NCBI GenBank assembly: GCA_034440635.1
Contig: JAOTON010000385.1
Span: forward strand, 2,510,501-2,574,500
Reading direction: 5' to 3'
DNA from: Lepas anatifera
Taxonomy: Eukaryota > Arthropoda > Thecostraca > Lepadidae
Length of the DNA: 64,000 nucleotides
This document shows, piece by piece, positions 1 to 9,835 of the stretch. Under the pieces are notes generated by a model. The model was given only the letters and a program-made list of their open reading frames with translations, had not been told where the DNA came from and ran no database searches. A program made the translations under genes and the position numbers. The first letter of the stretch is position 1. Every line of letters starts with the position of its first letter.

Positions 1-1029
1 CTCACACTCGTGGTAACATATCTTTTTCATATTTTTACGTTTCCAGCCCAAGAAAATTTTCCTTTGCACCACAGGCACGCAGACACACTCCATGTGCACG
101 GCAGCGGGGCTTACGCTTATCGGCACCCTTGCGGGACAGTCGTGTCAGCACGCTCTATGTCACCTGCCCCACCGTACCAGGCGGCGAAGTTATCCCAATT
201 TCTCGGGCCCGGCGGAACAGAGGACTGCTCCGGTGACACGGAGCGAGGCCGTGCCCTCGGGCGGTGCCACCGGACCGGAGCACCGGTCCGGTGGGATCCA
301 CCGCGGTGGATCTGTTCAGTAGTGTGGTGCGAAGATTAAGAATAAACATTCCAGGGGGCACCGAGGCGATTCAGGGGACGCCGGGAAACTGTGTGGGGAC
401 ATTGTGTTGGTCGATCGAGGGCACCTTTGCCCTCCCCTGGATCCACCTATGCTGGCCTGCACTTTCAGCACTGTTAAAACGGCGCACGGAAGTGGTCTCA
501 CAGTCTGATTGGTGCTGGTCACATGAAGTTCAGATCGCATTGATCGCAGTATTATTCGCTGGAGGAGACTGACCCTGGCCAGCGCGCTTTCCAGCTGATG
601 CCTCATGAGGCAATGTTGCACGTTCCCACACTGGTGGAAGTGAAGCACCGGCTCTGGACACGGCCCTGTCAATACTTTCAGGAATTGTCCGTTCTAGTGT
701 GCTCTCAACGCAAATTTCTGAACACCCTTCCCGTTACATTAACTCTTTATAGTACGCCGACCAAATGTACCATTTGAAGTCCCAGCGAGAGAAAGTGACG
801 CTCCAATTTGGCTTATTGGAGTGCCGAGACTAAGTAAACGGTCACTTGTGCGCTGGGAAAGTTCCCTCGCGTCACATGGGACTGAAACCGTTTCAGAGTA
901 GCAGAGTATCTTCTAGAAACTCATATCGGTCCAACCCGGTGCAAATTGGACTAAAAGAGGTGCGCTGGATAGCTATAAGCATGGTTGGTGATGGTGTATT
1001 GATTTTGATGGTTCCATCCGATACGACGA
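1..1029. other. No gene recognised
   Basis: Short open frames occur on both strands but none has splice context, similarity or coding character that I can recognise. A GC-rich palindromic patch near 280-312 (overlapping ACCGG and GGATCCACC/GGTGGATC inverted motifs) is the only visible structure. It ends where the TTAA-type element at 1030 begins. Confidence 0.5.
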
Positions 1030-1951
1030 TTAACACCCGCACTGGAGGGGGCCTGGCACTAACGCGCACTGGAGGGGGCCTGGTAGGCCCCCTAAGATCT
1101 CGGAAACTAAGCGATGTAGAAAAACGCCATTTGGGAGGTGGGTGGGGGCTATCATGGTCTACATCATGACCAATTTTCATTCACCTAGGTCAATATCTTC
1201 AAGGTCAAACGAGGTCATAAAGGTCCAATCTTGGCCATGCTTGGGACCGATTGGTAAATGCCGTGATTATGCAGGAAAATGGCGGGAATACGCTAAAGGC
1301 GGACCAGGGTCATACAGAGAAGGTCTCAAAGAGCCTTCTCAACAATTTTGGGGTCAAGGTCATTCAAGTTCATTGACCTTAAAGGTCACAATATGGTATA
1401 CTACTTATAATGTACACTTTGACTAATACAATAGCCACCGTTTGGCGGGAAATGAGGATTGACCTTTTCCAATGACCTTTGACCTTGACCTTTGCCACTT
1501 TTGTATTGGGGTACCTTATCGATGACGGCATAACATAATATTCGTCAGACCGGGGAACGCCATTTGACCGGAAGCGCTGTGGTCAGTGACCTTGAAAGTG
1601 CAGATATAACCTCGACCTGTGACCTTTAACTTTGTTTTTGACCTTCACATGAGGTGATCTTGACATATAATCCCGGTTATATGGCGTTATGACTTCACCG
1701 CTCGGTCTCCAATACAAGCTAACTGGTCCGACCGCACAATTACGGCGATCTCAAAATGCAGGTCTGACTTTGAAAGCCTATAAGAAGTCAAAACAATTGC
1801 GACCGATTTTCAAAAAATCTTCACCAATCGACGCGCTATTAATTTCTGTTAAATATGGCAAAATATTGTTTTTTCGGCTACGAGCGGTTCTTCGGCCACC
1901 TTGGAAAAACAGGTGGGGGCCTCCGAGGCCCCCCTCCAGTGCGCGTGTTAA
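1030..1951 (+). mobile_element. TTAA-type non-autonomous DNA transposon, family 3, copy 1
   Basis: A 922-base non-coding element bounded by TTAA at 1030-1033 and 1948-1951. The left end reads TTAACACCCGCACTGGAGGG. The right end, reverse-complemented, reads TTAACACGCGCACTGGAGGG, so the termini are inverted repeats. Each end has a G5...C5 palindrome next to it (GGGGGCCTGGTAGGCCCCC on the left, GGGGGCCTCCGAGGCCCCC on the right), and the left terminal motif is repeated once internally. The interior holds many AGGTCA/TGACCT motifs, including runs of TGACCT spaced by zero or one base. No transposase frame is present. TTAA duplication fits the piggyBac superfamily by established knowledge; the assignment is an inference. 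Copies 2 and 3 lie at 53848 and 59985. Confidence 0.8.
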
Positions 1952-1957
1952 GCCCAA

Positions 1958-2209
1958 CTAATGTTTACAACTCCCCAGTGGGCTGCTAGTTGTTTTCACT
2001 GGACGCTGCCATACATTGATTGACCCGGCACCGCCTGGGCTCTTTTCGTGCTCACCACCGCCTGGGGGATGTCCCATCGGACTCTGTATGATCGCGGGAA
2101 CCGTAAGTGATATGGAAAAATTGAACGGCGCTGAAAGCGCTTCACGTTCTTTTACTCTGCAGCCGGGTTTGAACCATATTCGGTGACCCATTACGTCACA
2201 GTGGGCCAA
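1958..2209 (-). repeat. Possible degenerate tRNA-derived SINE
   Basis: On the minus strand near 2165-2205 a TGACGTAATGG (box A-like) is followed by GGTTCAAACCC (box B-like). The spacing is shorter than in a normal tRNA and no tail was recognised, so this may be chance. The rest of the stretch is non-coding. Confidence 0.25.
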
Positions 2210-2319
2210 AATACGTCATATGTTGGCCAATTTAGAGAATGCCTTATAACACCGACACCATTAGACGTAGAACAAACACAAATACACCAATGTGTTCATC
2301 CAGACCCAAGTATTAAACC

Positions 2320-2545
2320 GATATGAGGCGTGACCTTGTTAGGTCACATTGTGACCTTGACAAAGGTCAAGGTCAAATAGTGACATTTCAAGGTCATGAT
2401 GAATATCGCTCGAACCCTTGTGTCATCATCACTACTATGATGCCAAATTTAAGACTGTATATTGTTTATTCAAAAGTTATAGACACAGATGATTTCAACA
2501 ACCGCGACACTTGGTGACCTCTGTTGACCTTTGATTTCCTCTACC
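2320..2545. repeat. AGGTCA-rich fragment outside the three element families
   Basis: A dense cluster of TGACCT and AGGTCA, including the extended form TCAAGGTCA (the monomer site type of FTZ-F1/ERR-class receptors). I see no TTAA-bounded inverted termini around it, so it may be a decayed element of a fourth family. The flanks, 2210-2319 and 2546-2946, hold nothing I can name. Confidence 0.5.
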
Positions 2546-3235
2546 CTAGAATTAATAACAGCGCGCAGATTTCTTGTTTCAAGAGCTTTAGAATGATGTT
2601 GCTGTAAAATGAAGTCGAGTCACACCCTGGTTGCGTCAGCTTCATTTTAGAAGAACACAATCTTCTCATATGGTTTTAGAAGTGACGTCATAACTCATTG
2701 ATCTGACCTGATAAAACATTTTGGTCTGAAGTTGTCAACTGCATCATCTTAGAGGCCTGCAAAGCGTCGCACGTCTCATTTTAATAAGCTCAGAATCATT
2801 CACGAAAAACTGGGAGGGGAGGTCAGATCGGACCCCCAGGCGGTAGCATGTTAATGGCACAAAAATAAAAAGAACTGCAGCATAAAACTGGAGAACCCAT
2901 TTCTGACTAGGGTATCAAAGCGGAAACCCTGAAACGCAGCTACCTATTAAAACCTTTTGAAGGTGGGCTTCCAAGCCAGCTTCGCCCTGGTGAGGGGGTG
3001 TTCGAACACCCCCTCGATCTCTGCACCTATACGGGATAGCGAAAAATACATGAACACTGGTGGATAGCTCATACAAATTCACGAAGAAATTATATTAGTC
3101 ACTTTTTTACTCAGGTCAATATTTAGATCAAATCAGGTCAAAGAAAGTGACAGGTTAGAGTCTTGATTCTAGCATCTGATAGTAAGTTAGAATCAAGCTT
3201 TAGATACCATGTGCAGTGACGGCGAAACGTCCGAA

Positions 3236-3311
3236 TTTAAGGGGGCACCGTGGGATTTTCAACCCGTTTCTTTCCATTCAACGCCATAGGGCTAGTGTTA
3301 CAATTTCTGGT
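3236..3311. repeat. Short segment repeating the insertion-flank sequence
   Basis: TTAAGGGGGCACCGTG at about 3237 recurs with one extra G (TTAAGGGGGGCACCGTG) right after the nested elements at 5342. The approximately 75 bases between this motif and the TTAA at 3312 have no counterpart in the uninterrupted family 2 copy. They look like a duplicated or rearranged junction left by the insertion events. Confidence 0.4.
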
Positions 3312-4330
3312 TTAACCCGCGCCCCACCGGGGGTCCGGCGCCACTTTCCACCGGGGGCCATCGATGCCCCCTCTAACTCCGAAAATATGAGCGTTAGCGC
3401 AAATCTGCAAAGTGCAATAGAAAGCTCGCGTGAATTCAGTAAGAAATTACTTCGCATGTTTTAGTGCTCAGGTCAATGGTTTGACCTCAGAGGTCAAATT
3501 AGGTCAAGATCGGCTATTTTCACTCAAATATGCAATGATTAAGCAAACTGGGCATAACTCTTATGTCATTAGAGCTATTGAGGCCTGGTAAAGTACATTT
3601 GATAGCAAATTGCCTGTACTTTTCCGCTATGTGGAACGTAAAGACCTCCCGCCAGTGGTTTGACCGCCAGAGGTCACCTCGTGACCTAATATGACCTGAG
3701 GTCACGAAAGGTCAAAAAGTGACCTTGCCGTATATCAAATGAAAGCCAGTGACAAGACAAACACGATGGTGTTTGTTTCACCGCTCTAGCTCAATTAGGT
3801 CAAAGTTATTGTCAAAATACTGTTTTTGACCTCCGGTGACCTTGGATGACCTTGGAAAAGTCAAAGGGCAAATATGACCCCTGGGATCCGTGAAAGGGTG
3901 TCCAAAAACGTTGTTCTGAGCAGTCTGAGTATTTGCAATCATTTTTGTGGCTTTTATATCATGAAATAGCTTTTCCCATGCTTTTCCAATGGGAGAGGTC
4001 GCCTCGTGACCTGACCTCAGGGCACGAAATCGAAAAATCCCGGATATACACCTTGTAGACCCTGGAGGGGTCATGAAGTGTAGGAAGTTTCAAATCGATC
4101 GACTTTGAAATGTAGCTCTTACAGAGCTCTAAAGTGAAGTGAGGTGACCTTGGTTGACCTCGTCTGGTGACCTGACCTTGGGTGACCCGGGGTAAAAATT
4201 TCAGGGATGATGGGAAAATGATGCAGTGAGAGGTAGAGCCCTCAACCGCGGTGCTGCGCCTCGTCGTTTTTCTGCTATCCCGGAAAAATTTAGGGGGCCA
4301 TCGATGGCCCCCCGGTGGGGCGAGGGTTAA
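3312..4330 (+). mobile_element. TTAA-type element, family 1, copy A
   Basis: A 1,019-base element with TTAA at 3312-3315 and 4327-4330. The left end reads TTAACCCGCGCCCCACCGGG. The right end, reverse-complemented, reads TTAACCCTCGCCCCACCGGG. The palindrome GGGGGCCATCGATGGCCCCC, or a close variant, occurs near each end. The interior is crowded with AGGTCA/TGACCT and has no conserved reading frame. The right-hand TTAA is also the left-hand TTAA of copy B, so the two stand in direct tandem. Confidence 0.8.
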
Positions 4331-5345
4331 CCCGCGCCCCACCGGGGGTCCGGCGCCACCTTCGCCTCACCGGGGGGCCATCGATGGCCCCCTCTAACTC
4401 CGAAAATATGGGCGTTAGCGCAAATCTGCAAAGTGCAATAGAAAGCTCGCGTGAATTCAGTAGAAATTACTTCGCATGTTTTAGTGCTCAGGTCAATGGT
4501 TTGACCTCAGAGGTCAAATTAGGTCAAGATCGGCTATTTTCACTCAAATATGCAATGATTAAGCAAACTGGGCATAACTCTTATGTCATTAGAGCTATTG
4601 AGGCCTGGTAAAGTACATTTGATAGCAAATTGCCAGTACTTTTTCCGCCATGTGGAACGTAAAGACCTCCCGCCAGTGGTTTGACCGCCAGAGGTCACCT
4701 CGTGACCTAATATGACCTGAGGTCACGAAAGGTCAAAAGTGACCTTGCCGTATATCAAATGAAAGCCAGTAACAAGACAAACACGATGGTGTTTGTTTCA
4801 CCGCTCTAGCTCAATTAGGTCAAAAGTTATAGTCAAAATACTGCTTTTGACCTCTGGTGACCTTGGATGACCTTGGAAAAGTCAAAGGGCAAATATGACC
4901 CCTGGGATCCGTGAAAGGGTGTCTAAAAACGCTGTTCTGGCAGTCTGAGTATTTGCAATCATTTTTGTGGCTTTTATATCATGAATTAGCTTTTCCCATG
5001 CTTTTCCAATGGGAGAGGTCGCCCGTGACCTGACCTCAGGGCACGAAATCGAAAAATCCCGGATATACACCTTGTAGACCCTGGAGGGGTCATGAGTGTG
5101 GAAGTTTCAAATTGATCGACTTTGAAATGTAGCTCTTACAGAGCTCTAAAGGTGAAGTGAGGTGACCCTGGTTGACCTCGTCTGGTGACCTGACCTTGGG
5201 TGACCCGGGGTAAAAAATTCAGGGATGATGGGAAAATGATGCAGTGAGAGGTAGAGCCCTCAACCGCGGTGCTGCGCCTGTCTTTTTCTGCTATCCCGAA
5301 AAACCTTAGGGGGGCCATCGATGGCCCCCGGTGGGCGAGGGTTAA
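4327..5345 (+). mobile_element. TTAA-type element, family 1, copy B
   Basis: Same length and structure as copy A and very similar in sequence, including the perfect palindrome at about 4373-4393 and a related one near 5311-5330. By hand I count about 19 exact AGGTCA/TGACCT hexamers in this copy; chance would give about one every 2 kb when both strands are counted. It shares the TTAA at 4327-4330 with copy A and ends at TTAA 5342-5345, where family 2 sequence resumes. Confidence 0.8.
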
Positions 5346-6108
5346 GGGGGGCACCGTGCCACGGTTCCTCTCCCCCAAGTTCTGCCGCCAGGGACCATTC
5401 GTTTCCTCTCGTTACGGCGAACCTGATGACGTATGATATGACTATGCTAGATCAGATAGTAACATTGACCTGACCCCAGGCCGGGTGATTTTTATGTTTT
5501 GATCTAGTATAGTCATAACATATCAATAAATTTGCATATCAATCAACTCGCAATAATAATCCAAACGTAATGGTATCAAAATACAAGCTTTATCCTCATT
5601 TCCTGCACAGTTATTCACACAAGTCTGAAAATATGCTTAAGTAGCCTCAGATGACCTCTCAGAGGTCACAGGTCAAAAATTGCAATATGAACCTGGAAAG
5701 AGGCCCACGATACAACGATTTGGAGAATATGATATATACAAATACAGCCCAATTCCTGTTTTCCCATGCGTTTCCAATGGAGAGGTCATGATCTATATCT
5801 GACCCTAGGTAATCGATATAAAAAGTACTGGAATATGATTTGAAGCGCTCATGAGATATGATTTTCATTTGGAAAATTTAACTATGTTTTTATTTGTTAT
5901 CTTAAACTTTTTTGGAGGTGAGGTCACTTGACCTGCACTGGCGACCTGAACTGAGATAACATGCCCTTAAATATTTGGGAAAAGTTTCAGAATTGATCAT
6001 GGATAAAATGTACCAAGTAAGGCGGCACTTCGCACCGACGTTTTTTGGTGTCGCAGGTAAAACCCGAGGGGGTGTTGAAACATCCTCACCCACCGGAACG
6101 AGGGTTAA

Positions 6109-9035
6109 ATGATGTAGTTGAGCAGAAATGGGACCATCGCTTTACCCCCAAAAGTAGGAGCGAACTGGCACCCCTATGGACATTTCATGCAGTGGGTGTC
6201 CCATTTAGCCCTCAACAATAATACCCAATGCATTTAGTTCCGAACATAGCCCACCTAATAGGCTCGTTTTACATCAGGGGGCCCGTTGGAGCACCTTCGG
6301 CCACTGGGAGTACCTGGCGGCGCGGCGCCCCTGCCGGACCCAAGCACAGTATCTGGTGTCGGTTATCGTGTCAGCTCCTGCTATCGGTCGACGACTCGAC
6401 TGCACCTTAATCCGACGCTCATTAGCTTTCTGTCCGAGCCCGATTGTCCTGTCAGAGAGGCCCCTCAGAATCGGCACAAAGACTAATGCGGCCGCTTCTC
6501 AGGAGTAAGCACGGAAGCGTCCGACCAAAGTCGTCATACATGGCGACTCTGAACCGGCGGCAGCGCTGGAGGCACGTGCCCACAGTCGGGAGGTGAACGG
6601 CTATGTAGTCTACATGTGTTGTGTAGTGAGGCTCTGCATTGCGACATCGGGTTCCCGTCATCTCGCGATGGTATTACAGGCTGGAAAATGAGGTCGGATA
6701 ATGATCGATAACTCGTTTCATGGGACTTTTATTCACGCCCCATTTCGACAATCAGTCCCGGACGTCAAATGCTAACTTTCCGCACGAGTTCAGTGGCCCC
6801 TCCATTGTTAGAGGGCGGTTTGCGGGTCCACATCCGCCTAACAAAGCACCTGACAGTCCTCAGCGGTTCAGCTTCCATCGTGCAAAGTGCAGGGAATGAA
6901 CCCGCCGGCTGCGCCGACGCTATGGCTGTGCTAAGAGGCTCACTGCAAACGTTGCGGCCCCCGGCCCCGACCGAACCTATTGGGATTCAGCATACCTGCA
7001 GTGTCGGCGGCGGCGCAGCCCTGCCTGGCCGGGCCGGACCGGCAGCCGCTGGGTTAAACAGCGCTAATTAATCTGACCTCTGGATAACCTCCAGCAGAGT
7101 GAAGAGTTGCGGCGGCTGACTGCCAATCAGCGCTAGCTGCCGCAATGGTGCCAATAAAGGGCATCTGGAGCCGGCGGGGATGTGGTAGTCGAGAAGGGCG
7201 CGGCCGGGTGACAGACATCAGACAGCGCGCTCTTAGACCAGGCTAGGCTCGAGCTGACCCTCTACCACAACACATGACAGAAACTACGGGTTCGTGTCGA
7301 GACAAGGAACAAATCAAGCAAGCGTATAGTAGCCGTAAAAAGAACAATGCGCAGGTTTGTAACGACTGAGTTCATACCCAGAGATAAGACGAGCCACGGC
7401 CACATCTTGTTTCACCAGAAACTATAAAAGTGGCTATCCTATCACGCACAACCGTAATCGTGTTGTTAATCGATCTGTATGGGACTCGTGATCACCCGGC
7501 ACAAGGGCATCACTTCACAGTGGCGTGACATCCCGTCAGAAACCCCACCACCAAATTAGAAAAGTTTGCCGATGTTATCGAGGACGACGCACGCCCTCAC
7601 AGCTGATGGCTCCCACCTCGCTGGAAGTGCCCCCCCCCTCCCCCGAGCCTGGGCGCGCGCTTTTGTCCGGGTGTCGGTTTCCGCGGCTGTGGAGCTAGCT
7701 CGCGCTCGGTGGCGGGCCGGCGCCGTTGGCACCCTGCCAGCACGTATCGGTATGCCGGTGACGGGCCATCAGGGTCCTCGAAACACGGCCGCCGCCGGCA
7801 CTGCACTGATGGCCGCGCCGGGCAGGGTGACAGTTAGTGGCGGGGCACTGCAGCTGGGAGAAACTGCCACAGCCAACGCTAAGTAACTCGAACGCGTGAC
7901 AACTCTGACAGTGATGACAATGGAAGCGATGAGCTATCGGCAAGTTATACAGGGATAAAAATAGTGCAGCACTTGAAAAATGTAGCATGTGTACGTCAGG
8001 GAATGACGAGCCATTCCAGCACGAAAGGTCAACTGCTACAATGCACGAGTTACAGATCTGTCGCCGGGGCGCGGCAGTTCCTACCTGCACTGCCAAATCC
8101 ATATCGTGAGTCACAATCGCGGTGGTCTTCTCAGCCAAGTCTCCACCGCCAAATGCACACCAACCGCACCAACGTCCAATTTCACCTTCCACAAATTCGA
8201 CCAAATTAGAACCGTCGTTACGTGCCGGGCACCTCGCCTTGCGACGGTTTAGGCGGAACTATCGCGCGTCGCCGGGCGATGGGGGAGGGGTTACCCCAGC
8301 CCGGTCCGCCCCCTGCCAATCGGACCAATCGGAGGCCGGCGTCAGAGTTCACTCACTGGTAGCGGTGACGTATGCGGCATGATTGACGCGTGCAATGGTG
8401 ACCCAAAACACGTCTGCCGCGACCTTGGAAGACTGTGAGGAAGCCTGGTCTCATATTCAAACATCAGGGCACGCGGTCGCTGCTTTTTTAAGGGTTCTAT
8501 GTAGGTAAGGTTGCGAAGCGGCAGTAGGTGTTTTCCATTCAATGAAATTTTTACACACTACTTTGTCGATAACGATGAGTCGTCTTAGGAAGCATGGTAG
8601 TCATTTCCACGGTAGTTAGGTAAAGCCTTAGAGCCAGGAGTCCCGTCTCCTTGTCTTGGGTACCTAAATATTTTCGATTTCAAAGTGGTGAAAGCGTACA
8701 AGTAAGCTTTGACAGGGGCATGAGGGAAAGGTGAGGGCGGGGTGAACTTGGGAAACCTATAGCCTGCCTACCCCCCGCCCCCTCTCTTGAGACTGAAAGA
8801 GGGCTACTCCTTAACCGGGCTTCCCAGAACTCGTCGAGTATCACTGGGCCTGATTTCGTCATTCTGGGGACTGCTTAGACAGGCTGTTACAAAACCACCA
8901 GCTCCAAACCCAGCTGACACCCCGCTTCAGCCAGGCATATAGACCAAAAAAGCACTATCCTTAAAGCTTTTAAACTAGATCTGGGTCACTCTTACGTGTA
9001 CGGTGGTCAACAAGGCGACGTATGCATGAGTTTAT
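6109..9035. other. No gene recognised; GC-rich patch at 7560-7870
   Basis: Open frames of 60-170 residues occur on both strands, many overlapping each other, as expected from GC-rich DNA with few stop codons. The patch at 7560-7870 has the highest GC and supports frames on both strands, which argues against any one of them. No splice-bounded exon, RNA gene or transposon end was identified. Confidence 0.4.
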
Positions 9036-9316
9036 AAGTTATGAATTAGCCTTTTTCTTCTAATCCTGGATGCAAAATTGAGCAAATTTAGTGTTAAGAT
9101 ATACTTGGACGCAGTCCTTTGTCAGAACTTTCATGTAGGGAAAAGATAATCAGGAAATTATCGATCTAAGTGAGATCCCTGATAATGTGAGGTCGTGACC
9201 CACATTAATACCGGATTTTTTCTGATTATCTTTTGCATGCCCCAATATGTAATCTCACTGACTATGCCAAATTTTGCATCTAGGATTTGAGTGGAAAGCC
9301 AAATTAACAATATTGC
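9036..9316. mobile_element. Fold-back (long inverted-repeat) MITE
   Basis: The two arms pair imperfectly across almost the whole length. AATCCTGGATGCAAAATT near 9064 matches the reverse complement of sequence near 9270-9292 (AAATCCTAGATGCAAAATT). AAAAGATAATCAGG near 9140 matches the complement of the stretch near 9217-9235. The centre is CCTGATAATGTGAGGTCGTG against CACATTA. AATTAGCC and AATTTGGC pair at the outer ends. It has no coding capacity. The superfamily is not determined. Confidence 0.55.
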
Positions 9317-9835
9317 AGGAATCAGTCACTTTTCATCATTTTAGACGGATTTCCTTTGCCTTAGGTTTCTTTCAGCTCTTGCTTTCTAGGCACACGGAGC
9401 AGGTTTTCATATGATAGTCCTTCTGTGTATGTACAGCGAATAGATGTAAAATTAATGTCTCCATATTTGTAGCATGTATTTTAAGTAATGCGAACTAAGA
9501 GCATGTACTGTGAGGCAGATCACGTTTAGCAGGCATTAAAGCTGATTCGCATTCTTCAATAAATGTGCATGTGGTCGCATATTCCAGCCGATTAGCACCA
9601 CAACGGCACATAAAAGGACTATCGTAAGGCAAACATTCGCGTAATGACAAAACATCTCATCACCAAATCGTAGCGTACGAAAAGATTCCAGCAACTCTTG
9701 AAAGAATGGACGACAAGATCTCAGAGCAGACGTCCAGTTGGCTAAAATTGGCAGGATATGCCGGCGCACCCACCATTCAGTGCTTTCTCGATACCAACTT
9801 ATTTGACATCTCGTACACGAACAGGCCATTTGGCG
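9317..9835. other. Region downstream of the large minus-strand gene
   Basis: This should hold the 3' untranslated region of the gene ending at 9836. I find no AATAAA on the minus strand here, so the polyadenylation site is unresolved and a further downstream exon cannot be excluded. Confidence 0.35.

Larger units (their letters stand above)
2947..6108 (+). mobile_element. TTAA-type element, family 2, copy 1, split by nested family 1 copies
   Basis: The left end starts TTAAAACC at 2947. It then has a palindrome GGGGGTGTTCGAACACCCCC near 2995-3014 and the stretch ATACGGGATAGCG. The right end (about 5880-6108) carries GAGGTCACTTGACCTGCACT, AAAACCCGAGGGGGTGTT and a terminal CGAGGGTTAA. Both halves match the reverse complement of the uninterrupted copy at 41167-41974. 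About 2.0 kb of family 1 sequence (3312-5345) sits in the middle, so this copy is the older host. The interior is AGGTCA-rich and non-coding. Confidence 0.75.

Noticed and set aside
4315..4611. Recurrent frames at the left end of family 1 elements
   Set aside because: They lie in the terminal repeat and AGGTCA region and are not kept in length or frame between copies, so the elements appear non-coding.
7566..8204. Overlapping plus- and minus-strand frames up to 169 residues
   Set aside because: GC-rich DNA with few stop codons on both strands; no splice signals or recognisable protein.
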